Below are positions 55,543 to 63,957 of a DNA stretch of 64,000 bases, piece after piece. The translations under genes and the position numbers were made by a program. The stretch comes from Bacteroidales bacterium. Its GTDB lineage: Bacteria; Bacteroidota; Bacteroidia; Bacteroidales; Muribaculaceae. Under the pieces are notes generated by a model. The model did not search any database and was not told the origin of the DNA. It was given only the letters and a program-made list of their open reading frames with translations. Position 1 is the first letter of the stretch. The number at the start of each line of letters is the position of its first letter. Where the stretch lies: assembly GCA_910575545.1 (NCBI GenBank), contig CAJTFH010000013.1, forward strand, positions 22,069 through 86,068. Reading direction: 5' to 3'.

Positions 55543-55698
55543 TGATTTACTGGCACTTCTGAAAAGATGACAATACTTAACTCTCAATCCTGTTAATTAG
55601 GAACATAGCAAAAAATTCCATTAGAGACCGAACAAAAATAGTTCAAAAATATATGTTAATGTCACAACTCAAACAATGTAAAAAAATAGATACAATAA

Positions 55699-55857
55699 AT
55701 GGATTTAATTTCACTTACCGAGACAGAGTTCTTCCGAAAGCTGACCGACGGAGAGAACGACAACCTACACATAGCCTACAAGGACTTTGTGCTTCAAGAC
55801 AGCAAGAGCAGTTGGCCGACTCAATATGACTCTATATCAACAGTATATATAAATTAA
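55699..55857 (+). CDS. Possible small protein (52 residues)
   Basis: The ATG frame codes MDLISLTETEFFRKLTDGEN and then about 30 more polar residues with a Trp and several Tyr, ending in TAA. It lies between the promoter at 55511-55542 and the RteC-like gene, which starts 15 bp later, so it would be co-transcribed. G+C content is higher in the coding part than in the flanks. It may be the start of a broken gene. I recognise no family. Confidence 0.45.
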   Translation: MDLISLTETEFFRKLTDGENDNLHIAYKDFVLQDSKSSWPTQYDSISTVYIN

Positions 55858-55872
55858 ACGTATCAGACCTAT

Positions 55873-56625
55873 ATGGTAAAAGATTCCACTCAATGCAATT
55901 GCGACGGAGTCGCGGAAGGTCATATCGAAACGACAATCGGTATGACCGGAAATAACAAGTCACTTGACAGCGAATCGCTCAATATCTTTATTCTGATTGA
56001 GCATGAGTTTTTCATCGGCGTGGAGACCGGGGAACTCGATAATCTCAAAGATACATACGCTACATTCACAAAGACGGTTGTCATGCTTTTTCACGGCAGC
56101 CACAACAAATCGGAGGTACATTCAGCACTAATTGTAGCCGAGGATCATCTGACAATCATCCTTGAAGATTCCACCCATCTTGACGAGAATTTTCTCCGCT
56201 TTGTAGAGCGTGCAATCAAATTCATCAAGCGTTATATTGACCGAATTGGGGAATGGGTGAAGAATAACCCCATGTACGACGGCGAAGTTGCAATCGTATC
56301 CGCAACCGTTTCAGAAGACAGCATTGCCGTTGAAGAAGTATCGTCTATCCAGTGGGAGGGTAAATTTACAGAATTGGTAGAGCTTGTTCTCGCGCTCCTG
56401 ATTTCGGGGAAAATATCCGCTGAAACCGATGCCGAGTTTATCAGGACTATATTCCGTGTCTTCGGTGTCAAGAAGAGTCTGACCGAATACTATAAAGCCC
56501 TGAAAAAGATTGAAGAGAAGCATCCTAAGGATGATGACATGCCCGGTCGTTGCAAGGCACTTCGGCAGTTGCTCGAAGACACCGAGGAGGAACTTCAACG
56601 CAGGTACCTCGGCAGAAGGGCATGA
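55873..56625 (+). CDS. RteC-family regulator
   Basis: 250 residues. The C-terminal part ('SSIQWEGKFTELVELVLALLISGKIS...DAEFIRTIFRVFGVKKSLTEYYKALKKIEEKHPKDD...LEDTEEELQRRYLG') follows the pattern of RteC ('W.g...eLvELiyaL...g......i.....FgI.l.dyY......r......fld.l...L..rm'). The N-terminal 100 residues are less conserved and may sense or bind a partner. In CTnDOT RteC activates the excision operon. Here the presumed target is the minus-strand operon at 27863-23246. It is divergent from the degenerate RteB-like gene. Confidence 0.75.
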   Translation: MVKDSTQCNCDGVAEGHIETTIGMTGNNKSLDSESLNIFILIEHEFFIGVETGELDNLKDTYATFTKTVVMLFHGSHNKSEVHSALIVAEDHLTIILEDSTHLDENFLRFVERAIKFIKRYIDRIGEWVKNNPMYDGEVAIVSATVSEDSIAVEEVSSIQWEGKFTELVELVLALLISGKISAETDAEFIRTIFRVFGVKKSLTEYYKALKKIEEKHPKDDDMPGRCKALRQLLEDTEEELQRRYLGRRA

Positions 56626-56628
56626 AAA

Positions 56629-56665
56629 ATCCGCAGCCATACGGATTTGCCGTACAACTGCGGAT
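56629..56665. terminator. Bidirectional terminator
   Basis: ATCCGCAG (56629-56636) pairs with CTGCGGAT (56658-56665) and an inner TACGG pairs with CCGTA. It separates the convergent RteC-like and mobC genes. Confidence 0.65.
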
Positions 56666-56675
56666 ATGATAAGGA

Positions 56676-58643
56676 TCAGTCGCTGTTAGCTTCCTGTGCC
56701 AGACGTACCTTCTCTCTAAGTACAATCTCTCTCACGTCCTGCTTCACTTGGTCGTAATTGTCCTGTATCGCTATCTCCATAGCCTCCTTTGTAGGAATGT
56801 CAGTCAGAATGGGGATAGGCTTGTAAGCCTTCTCTTCCCTCGCTACCGCTTTTGTGTCCACCACAATCTCGGCATGGAATATCTTCTGGTCGATACGCTC
56901 GTCGAAGTTGTCGCTCACCGCTCCGACGAACATTCCCTGCGTAAGCGTGGAAATCTTGCTTGCCGGAATAAGGCTGTCCATCTGCGTATTGATGGAGTGG
57001 CTCACGTCCTGACGGTTGATTGATATGGACTGACGTTTCTGGAGAACCTTGCCGAAACGCTCGGAGAGGGTCTTGGCGGTTTCACCGACAACCTGTCCGG
57101 AGAATATGTTGCCGACGGTGTTCATCACAACCGCCGCCTCCTTGTCGCCATAATCACGTTTCAACTGAGAGAAGTCCTGAAAGCCGAGGCAGACAGCAAC
57201 CTTATTGCTTCGCGCCGTGGCGATGAGATTGTCGAGGCCCTTGAAATATATCGTCGGTAGCTCGTCTATGACCACACCCGATTTGAGCATATTTTTCTTG
57301 TTGATGAGCTTGACAATACGGGAATTGTATAGACCGAGGGCGGCACCGTAGATGTTCTGACGGTCAGGATTGTTTCCGACACACAGTATCTTCGGATGCT
57401 CCGGGTTGTTGATGTCGAGGGTGAAGTCGTTGCCTGTCATTACCCAGTAGAGTTGTGGCGAAATCATACGCGACAGCGGGATTTTAGCCGATGCTATCTG
57501 ACCTTGGAGCTGGTCCTGCGCCCCGCCTTTCCATGCGTCCATAAACGGCGAGAGATAATTCTCCAGTTCACGGTATGATGTGAGTATCGGAAATATATCC
57601 TCATAGTTGCGGTTAAGAAACTCGATCGCGTGGGGGAAGGTGCAATACTTGCCACCCTCGTAAATTTTCAAAAACCAAATAATAGCGGCCAACAGGATAA
57701 TAGGCGACTCCACAAAGAAATCACCCTGCTTCTGAATCCACGTCTTATTCAAATTTAAGAGGATGGTGTATGCCGATTCGTATGCGTCGGCAATATCGGT
57801 CATGAAATCCGGGTGTATCGGGTTGCATCTGTTGCTGCGCATAGGGTCATCGAAATTGATTACATAGAACTTTACCCCCTTCGGGTACTTGTCCTTGTTC
57901 TTCTTCAGATGATTATACACGATTGTGGAGAGATCCGGAAATTTGAAATCATAGCAATACAGCGCAAATCCTTTGTCTATCTGCTGTTTAAGAAAGTTGT
58001 TGACCACGGCAAACGACTTGCCTGAACCGGGAGTGCCAAGGACAATCGAGGCCCTAAACGGATTAACCACATTTATCCAGCCCGAGTGCCAACGCTTTTC
58101 GTAGTAGAACCTTGTGGGGATATTTATGGAATAGGGATTCTTTAACTGACGTGTCTCCTGCATGAACGATTCGTTCTCATCGTTGAAGCGGTCGTCCATC
58201 ATGTTGTTCTTCAACATTCGGCTTATCCATATACCCGACATCAGCATACCGACATATCCAAGTATTGTGGATATGATGTAGGTATAGCGGTAGCCGAGAG
58301 GCAGAAGCCATGAGTTGAACAGAAACACCACGACACCAACGGCTCCCACAATTATTATATGGCGCCATGTTATAGCCTCGTCCTTGACACCTTTCGTGCC
58401 GAAGCACGAAAGGGCAAGCATAAGCATCGCGAACAGTTTTGAGTTGAACGTATTGGCGAAAAGCCCGCACTCATTGTTGAAATTATTCAGGATTTTATCG
58501 ACCACCATGTAGAACTCATTGCTGTCAACGGTCTCCACACGGGTGAAAAAGTAGAGATTGGCCACCACCAGCACAATGCTGATGGCCCGAAGAAAATCCA
58601 TTATCTTGGCCAATGCCCTGAGGTCATCTTCTTGCTGACTCAT
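56676..58643 (-). CDS. mobC: Type IV coupling protein (TraG/VirD4 family)
   Basis: 655 residues. Two groups of N-terminal membrane segments (about 15-40 and 65-150) precede the ATPase domain. Walker A is 'SIVLGTPGSGKSFAVV' (about 208) and the Walker B region 'GVVIDELPTIYFKGLDNLIATARSNKVAVCLGFQDFSQLKRDYG' is typical of TraG/VirD4. The protein links the relaxosome to the mating channel and pumps DNA. It follows mobB by 14 bp. CTnDOT names the corresponding gene mobC. Confidence 0.93.
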   Translation of the reverse strand: MSQQEDDLRALAKIMDFLRAISIVLVVANLYFFTRVETVDSNEFYMVVDKILNNFNNECGLFANTFNSKLFAMLMLALSCFGTKGVKDEAITWRHIIIVGAVGVVVFLFNSWLLPLGYRYTYIISTILGYVGMLMSGIWISRMLKNNMMDDRFNDENESFMQETRQLKNPYSINIPTRFYYEKRWHSGWINVVNPFRASIVLGTPGSGKSFAVVNNFLKQQIDKGFALYCYDFKFPDLSTIVYNHLKKNKDKYPKGVKFYVINFDDPMRSNRCNPIHPDFMTDIADAYESAYTILLNLNKTWIQKQGDFFVESPIILLAAIIWFLKIYEGGKYCTFPHAIEFLNRNYEDIFPILTSYRELENYLSPFMDAWKGGAQDQLQGQIASAKIPLSRMISPQLYWVMTGNDFTLDINNPEHPKILCVGNNPDRQNIYGAALGLYNSRIVKLINKKNMLKSGVVIDELPTIYFKGLDNLIATARSNKVAVCLGFQDFSQLKRDYGDKEAAVVMNTVGNIFSGQVVGETAKTLSERFGKVLQKRQSISINRQDVSHSINTQMDSLIPASKISTLTQGMFVGAVSDNFDERIDQKIFHAEIVVDTKAVAREEKAYKPIPILTDIPTKEAMEIAIQDNYDQVKQDVREIVLREKVRLAQEANSD

Positions 58644-58657
58644 ATATTATTAAGGTG

Positions 58658-59977
58658 TTAAGGTTTGCGTCCGCGACGGTGCTGACGCTTCATGCGGCGA
58701 ATGAACGCCTCTTCATCCGGATTGTACGACTGCCCCTGTTGGAACAGGTCGAGTCCGGGTACCGAATTATCATCGAAATCATCAAACAGACTCTTCTGAC
58801 TTACTGTCGGAGGAGTCTGTTGCTGTGTTCTGTTGTCAGGTCCAGTGTTACCCTCTGACTCTTGCATCGGTTCTTGTCTCGGCTCTTGACCAGAAGGCTC
58901 TGACGGCTGAGTGACAGGAACGGTCGGCGCCTGACGGGAATCCGGCTCTTGCGACGGACTGAATTTAGTTTCAAGCGCGTTGGCGGAGAACGCCTTGCCA
59001 AGACGGGAGCCGTTGAGGACATTGAACGTATCATGGTCGATGAACGTCACGCCATAAATCCCGCCTTCATCCGTGTACCTGAAAACGACATCAATATTCT
59101 TCTCCTTTAATCTTGCCATGAAATCATCCTTGCCGGAGCAATGGGCAAGTGCGTCAGCCACTCTTTGTTTTGTGGGAGTGACATTGATTTTCTCTTTCGC
59201 TCCCTCATACTTGCCGTCAATAGCCTCACGTCCGGCGAACTTGCCGAGACGTGAAGCCTTGAATGGAGCCGTTATCGGTTTGCCGTCATCTCCAAGGGCG
59301 AAATATACCAGTCCGTGATACTCACGACCGTTGATCCTGCCGTCGGTCTGCTCACATCTGATATTGAACAGGCCAAGCACCGCGTTATACTCGCCTATGG
59401 TCTGGAACCGGTAACGCATACCGATAATTTTCACCGCTGAGGCAACCTGTTTCTTCAGGTCGCCCGAAGGGTCTATCTTTAGCAATGGTGTTTCAGGCGT
59501 GACCTTCTCGCGCTCGGCGGTCTTCAGTCCATACTTGCTTTCAAGTTCACGGGTTATCTCCTTGCTGCGGTAGAAGTTGTTCCTATCTGAGATACAACTG
59601 CCGTCAGTCCGTATTCTCAGAGCCACGATGTGCATGTGGTGACGGTTGATGTCGGTGTGCTTATAGACCATATAGGGCTGGTCACCGAACCCCATCTTTT
59701 CCATATACTCGCGGGCGATTGCCGTCAGCTGTGCATCGGTCAGAACATCATCGGGATGCGGATTGAGGGAGATATGTACCATCGGCCGCTCTGTCTTTGT
59801 AGTGGATGGCATCCACTGCATGAAGTCGGCGAAGGCACGTCTGATGTCAACCGAGCCGGAGCCGTCATTGTAGATTTTGTTGGTGTCGAGTAACCGGCCC
59901 TTCTCCTTGTTGATCTTCTCGCCGTTGTAGCAGATGGCTCCGTAAAGCGAGTTGCCTAACGAGATTTTTGCAACCAT
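58658..59977 (-). CDS. mobB: Relaxase (MobP-type mobilization nuclease)
   Basis: 439 residues. The relaxase domain is N-terminal: 'MVAKISLGNSLYGAICYNGEKI' with the likely catalytic Tyr, 'HISLNPHPDDVLTD' (first His motif) and 'VYKHTDINRHHMHIVALRI' (three-His metal site). The C-terminal 110 residues are Pro/Gln-rich and disordered. It nicks oriT and leads the DNA strand into the recipient. It overlaps mobA by 22 bp. Confidence 0.94.
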   Translation of the reverse strand: MVAKISLGNSLYGAICYNGEKINKEKGRLLDTNKIYNDGSGSVDIRRAFADFMQWMPSTTKTERPMVHISLNPHPDDVLTDAQLTAIAREYMEKMGFGDQPYMVYKHTDINRHHMHIVALRIRTDGSCISDRNNFYRSKEITRELESKYGLKTAEREKVTPETPLLKIDPSGDLKKQVASAVKIIGMRYRFQTIGEYNAVLGLFNIRCEQTDGRINGREYHGLVYFALGDDGKPITAPFKASRLGKFAGREAIDGKYEGAKEKINVTPTKQRVADALAHCSGKDDFMARLKEKNIDVVFRYTDEGGIYGVTFIDHDTFNVLNGSRLGKAFSANALETKFSPSQEPDSRQAPTVPVTQPSEPSGQEPRQEPMQESEGNTGPDNRTQQQTPPTVSQKSLFDDFDDNSVPGLDLFQQGQSYNPDEEAFIRRMKRQHRRGRKP

Positions 59978-60381
59978 TCCTCGTCGAATTTTTGTGCCAG
60001 AGCTGCGATGTCCTGACTGACGGAGATAAGCCGAATCATCAGTTTTCTGATTTCTTCGAGTGCCGCCGACGCTTTTTTCTCGGTGAAATTCTGATTGAGC
60101 GTTGCGACAAGATTGTCGTAAGATACACCGATTGTACGATAGAGGGCATTAAAACCGGAAAGTTTGTCGATGAAAATACGGGTATTCTCATCAACGTAGA
60201 AGACCTTAAAAGGCTTCTGAAAGAGGAAATGCTTGATGAAAGCCGCCTTGTTGTCGGCCTCCGATTGCTCGAACATGGCGAGAAATCGGGCATTTTCCTC
60301 GGCGTTGAACCGCACGACGTAGCGGTTCACGGAAGGGTCAACCTTAGGTCGCCGTCCTCCGTGGCTGGAGTTTTTACTCAT
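59956..60381 (-). CDS. mobA: Relaxosome accessory protein (MobA/MobC-type)
   Basis: 141 residues from the ATG at 60381; starts at 60399 and 60447 are also in frame. A ribbon-helix-helix-like N-terminus ('VNRYVVRFNAEENARFLAMFEQSEADNKAAFIKHFLF') is followed by the mobilization-protein signature 'LSGFNALYRTIGVSYDNLVATLNQNF...EEIRKLMIRLI'. It binds oriT and helps the relaxase. The oriT is expected in the region just upstream (60382-60900). Confidence 0.87.
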   Translation of the reverse strand: MSKNSSHGGRRPKVDPSVNRYVVRFNAEENARFLAMFEQSEADNKAAFIKHFLFQKPFKVFYVDENTRIFIDKLSGFNALYRTIGVSYDNLVATLNQNFTEKKASAALEEIRKLMIRLISVSQDIAALAQKFDEEWLQKSR

Positions 60382-60488
60382 ATTATAGTGAAAAGGCATC
60401 GCGGATTGTCGTGCCGGAGCCGCCGCAGGCGTTGAAAGGTTCTCCAACTCTGGCGGAGAACCACACCCTCGGAGAGCAAGGGTTGTGA

Positions 60489-60512
60489 GGCACCGAATTT
60501 ATTTCGAGTGCC
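60489..60512. other. Candidate oriT hairpin
   Basis: GGCAC-CGAA pairs with TTCG-a-GTGCC (one bulged A), loop of 6. It lies 108 bp upstream of mobA, where oriT is expected in elements of this type. An imperfect hairpin CACACCCT/AGGGTTGTG lies next to it. The nick site cannot be placed. The rest of 60513-60831 holds nothing I can identify. Confidence 0.35.
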
Positions 60513-60831
60513 CCGCAACATACCTTGCTCATCCATGTGGATGCTTGTGTATCAACGAATTTACAGGGAATAATCGAAGTTGAGTGCCAAGAGGTGCCGG
60601 TCAGACCTCTTTAAGCATGGAATCCATCGAAAAAAGCGTGGCTCCGGTGGCTGCGCCCTGCCTTGGGCGCGTGCGATTGCCTTATTAAAGTTACAAAAAA
60701 TCTCTGACATGACCAAAAACCGGGGTTCCGGGTGTCGCTGAGAAGCGCGTGATAACCGAATCAAGAGCCACAAATGCCCCAGCCAGTTCCTCCATGACCC
60801 GAAAATCATGCAAAAAAGGTGTTATTCAAAA

Positions 60832-60918
60832 TCGCGTCACTTTGAGGCAACGCGAGGCAACCGAGTACCGCATATCCCTGAAATTATGCCTGACGGACAG
60901 ACATATAGTAACTTTGCA
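60832..60918 (+). promoter_or_regulatory. Upstream element and promoter, copy 2 (tra operon)
   Basis: The 38-bp element (60832-60869) has direct repeats GAGGCAACGC and GAGGCAACCG, then GAGTACC. It is 33/38 identical to copy 1 at 28094-28131. CTTTGCA begins 43 nt after its end, within the exact -7 box TAACTTTG (60909-60916). It faces the tra genes, with a long leader of about 470 nt. Confidence 0.7.
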
Positions 60919-60951
60919 ACGTGAACATAAGCCAACACGTCTGCCGTCACA

Positions 60952-61106
60952 TTCAAGTTAATGTCTATAGGAATGCTCGACCGCATGAACGTAATGACAA
61001 ATGTCTGCACAATCAGATTCATAATTGAATAATCAAATATTCGGGCATACGCCAATGCCTGTGTACGTCAAAGCATCCACGCTTTCAAGTTAATGTCTAT
61101 AGGAAT
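60952..61106. repeat. 23-bp direct repeats in the tra leader
   Basis: An exact 23-bp sequence (begins TTCAAGTTAATGTC, ends TATAGGAAT) occurs at 60952-60974 and 61084-61106, 132 bp apart. Possible roles are protein-binding sites at oriT or in the tra leader. Confidence 0.7.
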
Positions 61107-61218
61107 AGCCGTATGATAGTTTTGACATTCGCACGCTAATGTAAACGTCCGTGTAACGGTACATTCAATTACAGAATCAACCAAGTGCTAACAAGCACAT
61201 TCACTTATCCGCTTGCAC

Positions 61219-61249
61219 ATATACTTATGCAAGTATATAAGTACATTTG
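61219..61249 (+). promoter_or_regulatory. Second tra promoter with palindromic operator
   Basis: ATATACTT-atgc-AAGTATAT (61219-61238) is a perfect 8-bp palindrome followed by the exact -7 box TACATTTG (61242-61249). The traA ATG is 141 bp downstream. The layout resembles that upstream of the RteC-like gene. Confidence 0.55.
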
Positions 61250-61389
61250 GCTACGTCGCCAAATATCCCCGTATCCTTTCTGAACAGGCAATTCCCGGTT
61301 TTGTCGCTAAGACCGGTCGGCCGGTGGCGTGCCTTGTCGGAATCGGAGTGTGATAATCAACCCTATTGTTTAACCCTATTTTTCCCGCA

Positions 61390-62148
61390 ATGAAAGATCC
61401 CGTATTCGTAGCCTTTTCCACCCAGAAGGGAGGAGCCGGCAAAACGACCCTGACTGTGCTTATGGCGAGTTATCTCTACTACGTCAGGGGGATGAAAGTC
61501 CTCGTTGTGGACTGCGACTATCCCCAGTACAGCATCAAAGAGATGCGCGACAGAGATGTGGAGATTCTGAAAATCAACAAGACATTTCTCAGAAATTTCA
61601 ACGAACTGCGTCGGCGCACCCAGTGCGATCCTTATCCTATCCTCATTGCCAAGCCGGAAGATGCCCTCGCAAGGGTACAGGCGCGGATAGAAGCCGGACA
61701 TGAATATGACATCGTTCTGTTCGACCTTCCCGGAACCATCAACAATCCAGGTGTGGCAAAGACGGTATCGCTCATGGATTACCTTTTCTGTCCGGTAGCC
61801 GCCGACAAGCTGATTCTTGAAAGCTCGCTTGCCTTCGCCATGAAGGTGCGCGACGAGATTATGACGCTCAACGGCAGTTCGGTCAAGGAGATGTATATGG
61901 TCTGGAACCTTGTGGATGCCCGCGAGAAGACCGACCTCTATGACCGCTATGAAGAAGTCTTTGAGGAACAGATGCTGCAAACTATCAAAACCAGACTCCC
62001 CGACACCAAACGCTACCGACGTGAGGGGTCGAAGGACGAGGCACGCGCCGTTTTCCGATCGACGCTGTTGCCGCCTGACAAGACTCTGCTGAAAGGCAGC
62101 AGGCTTGTGGAACTGGTCGATGAGATTCTCGGTATCATCAGACTGTAG
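61390..62148 (+). CDS. traA: ParA-family ATPase TraA
   Basis: 252 residues from the ATG at 61390 (a start at 61366 is in frame). The deviant Walker A motif 'STQKGGAGKTTLTVLMASYLYYV' and 'VVDCDYPQYS' and 'DIVLFDLPGTINNPG' identify a ParA/Soj/MinD-type ATPase. CTnDOT traA has the same position at the head of the transfer operon. It may position the transfer machinery or partition the element. It is followed by traB after 8 bp. Confidence 0.92.
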   Translation: MKDPVFVAFSTQKGGAGKTTLTVLMASYLYYVRGMKVLVVDCDYPQYSIKEMRDRDVEILKINKTFLRNFNELRRRTQCDPYPILIAKPEDALARVQARIEAGHEYDIVLFDLPGTINNPGVAKTVSLMDYLFCPVAADKLILESSLAFAMKVRDEIMTLNGSSVKEMYMVWNLVDAREKTDLYDRYEEVFEEQMLQTIKTRLPDTKRYRREGSKDEARAVFRSTLLPPDKTLLKGSRLVELVDEILGIIRL

Positions 62149-62156
62149 CATGGCTT

Positions 62157-62582
62157 ATGGCAAAAAGATATGACAATGATTTCGATGCCGAAGGTTTCGT
62201 TGAGAACTTTCGCGCCAAAGATGAGCCGCCCGCCCCCCGGACTCTTAAAGAGAAGCAGCCTGTAACGGAGGAACAGGACGGAGTTGCCAATAGGAAAGAG
62301 AAAACTGCAACTGAACGTAGCGAAAGGCAGAAACCGACTGACTCGGCTGATGACTACAAGGCCGCATATATCGACGACCTGAAATACCGGTTCCCGGAAT
62401 ATGGCTGGCCGCAGGTCAAGATAAATCCCGCTTTCTGTTCCCGGATTGCAAATCTCGAAATCCTGTGCGGCAACCGCAGGGCCAATCTCTCGACCTTCAT
62501 CAACAATGTGCTGGAGCGGCACTTCCGTGACTGCGAGGCACAAATCAAGGAACTAAAGAAAAAGTATAACGATAATGAATAA
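62157..62582 (+). CDS. traB: DUF3408 protein TraB
   Basis: 141 residues. A charged, disordered N-terminal half is followed by a compact C-terminal domain ('YIDDLKYRFPEYGWPQVKINPAFCSRIANLEILCGNRRANLSTFINNVLERHF') that looks like a ribbon-helix-helix DNA-binding unit. In CTnDOT-like tra operons a DUF3408 protein follows traA. It probably binds DNA together with TraA. It overlaps traC by 8 bp. Confidence 0.88.
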   Translation: MAKRYDNDFDAEGFVENFRAKDEPPAPRTLKEKQPVTEEQDGVANRKEKTATERSERQKPTDSADDYKAAYIDDLKYRFPEYGWPQVKINPAFCSRIANLEILCGNRRANLSTFINNVLERHFRDCEAQIKELKKKYNDNE

Positions 62583-62904
62583 TTCCCCTTCCTCTCCATT
62601 CATGGAGAAAGTATCGGGAGCGGTGTCAGGCGCACTGTCTGACGCTCTCGACCGGCAGTCGCCGTCGCTGGCGGCAGCCAAGAACTATCAGGAGCGGTTC
62701 CTGTCGAAAAACCGCATCAACTCCAACTGTCGTGTCTATATCTCCGACGAAATGTTCGACCTGCTCAACCGCATGGTTGCGGCAGTCGGCAAGAACAAGG
62801 CTTCGGTCGGGAACTATGTCACCGAGATTGTACGCGAACATCTGGAGCGGCACCGCGAGTCAATCAACACCATCTACCTTACCAATACCCGGCCTCTGTT
62901 CTGA
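62575..62904 (+). CDS. traC: DUF3408-type protein TraC
   Basis: 109 residues. The C-terminal part ('CRVYISDEMFDLLNRMVAAVGKNKASVGNYVTEIVREHLERHRESINTIY') matches the ribbon-helix-helix-like domain of TraB, so traB and traC appear to be paralogues. The start overlaps the traB stop and the stop shares a base with the traD start, which points to tight translational coupling. Confidence 0.85.
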   Translation: MNNSPSSPFMEKVSGAVSGALSDALDRQSPSLAAAKNYQERFLSKNRINSNCRVYISDEMFDLLNRMVAAVGKNKASVGNYVTEIVREHLERHRESINTIYLTNTRPLF

Positions 62905-63617
62905 TGGAAGTATTGCTGATTGTGGCGTTGCTGGCAAGCAACATCTATCTCATCGGGAAAGTGCTGAAGAAGCCGGCGGAAAAACATCCGCCAGCTCCGG
63001 CCACAAATTCCGAAGAAACACCTTCTCCGGCATCATCGGGACCAGACGATGATTCTCTCGTGGGTCGCAGTCACTATGACATGGACAGGCTCAACACCTT
63101 GATTGATGCCAAGGTCAATTCCAGAGTTGACGAGAAAGTGGATGAAATAGTGACAAGGATAAGAACAGAGCTGACCAGTCCGGAAGATGTAGGTCTTCCG
63201 CCTGAAGAGCCGGCACAGCCTGAACCGGAGAAGACTATCCCTCAGGAGAAACTCGACGAGGTTTTCACCCACCATACTGTGGGCGAGTCATTCGGCAACG
63301 CCCCTGAAATCACGGAACGTCAGACAGGCGGGCAGGACTTCAAGGCACTTGAAAGTGCGGTACGTGTGGCAAAGGATGAGCCCCACACTCCCGAAGAAGC
63401 AGCGGCCGCCAAGGAAACGCTCAAAGAGATTCAGGGAACCGTCATCGAAGAACGGCTGTCGCTTGATCCGAAAGTGCGCATGCGTATCCTCTCGATTATC
63501 TACGGCGACGAGGATGAACCGCTTACCAAAGAGGTCATCGCCAAGAAGAAAGTGGTCTATTCCAAGACCATCGACACTGTTGACATTGACCGGATCAATC
63601 TCAATATCTTAACTTGA
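62904..63617 (+). CDS. traD: Membrane-anchored DUF4122-type protein TraD
   Basis: 237 residues. One N-terminal membrane segment ('MEVLLIVALLASNIYLIGKVL') is followed by a Pro-rich linker and a soluble domain with 'DMDRLNTLIDAKVNSRVDEKVDEIVTRIRTEL' and the C-terminal 'TVIEERLSLDPKVRMRILSIIYGDEDEPLTKEVIAKKKVVYSKTIDTVDIDRINL'. The function is unknown. The position between traC and traE is that of CTnDOT traD. Confidence 0.83.
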   Translation: MEVLLIVALLASNIYLIGKVLKKPAEKHPPAPATNSEETPSPASSGPDDDSLVGRSHYDMDRLNTLIDAKVNSRVDEKVDEIVTRIRTELTSPEDVGLPPEEPAQPEPEKTIPQEKLDEVFTHHTVGESFGNAPEITERQTGGQDFKALESAVRVAKDEPHTPEEAAAAKETLKEIQGTVIEERLSLDPKVRMRILSIIYGDEDEPLTKEVIAKKKVVYSKTIDTVDIDRINLNILT

Positions 63618-63634
63618 TTATTAACGAATCTGAA

Positions 63635-63913
63635 ATGCGTATGAAGAAATTCCTCAATAAGATGTATAACCGTGTCGTAGCGTGGATGAACGCTCCACAC
63701 ATGCGCCGTACTATGGCGGCAATGCTCCTGCTCACCGCCGCTGTCCAGATGTGGGCCGCAGGTGACGGAATGTCAGGTATCAATCAGGCTACAAGCATGA
63801 TAAGTGGATATTTTGACCCCGGCACCAAACTCATTTACGCCATCGGTGCTATGGTGGGTCTCATCGGCGGTGTCAAGGTCTATGGCAAGTTCGTGCGACG
63901 TGAAGTTGCGTAA
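63635..63913 (+). CDS. traE: DUF4134 membrane protein TraE
   Basis: 92 residues from the ATG at 63635 (63641 is possible). A signal-like first segment ('MRRTMAAMLLLTAAVQMWAAG') and a second membrane segment ('LIYAIGAMVGLIGGVKVYGKFV') give the short two-helix layout of VirB2-like pilins. 'GINQATSMISGYFDPGTKLIYAIGAMVGLIGGVKVYGKF' is the DUF4134 signature. It probably forms part of the conjugation channel or pilus. The next gene (expected traF) starts with the ATG at 63996, at the window edge. Confidence 0.93.
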   Translation: MRMKKFLNKMYNRVVAWMNAPHMRRTMAAMLLLTAAVQMWAAGDGMSGINQATSMISGYFDPGTKLIYAIGAMVGLIGGVKVYGKFVRREVA

Positions 63914-63919
63914 GTGATT

Positions 63920-63957
63920 GTGTAACATTAAGATTACACCTCCAGTTCCGTCTGGAG
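63920..63957 (+). promoter_or_regulatory. Double hairpin between traE and the next gene
   Basis: GTGTAA/TTACAC (63920-63939) and directly after it CTCCAG/CTGGAG (63940-63957). An AGGAG ribosome-binding sequence (63980-63984) then precedes an ATG at 63996, the likely start of traF. The hairpins may stabilise the traE message, useful for an abundant pilin-like protein. Confidence 0.5.
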
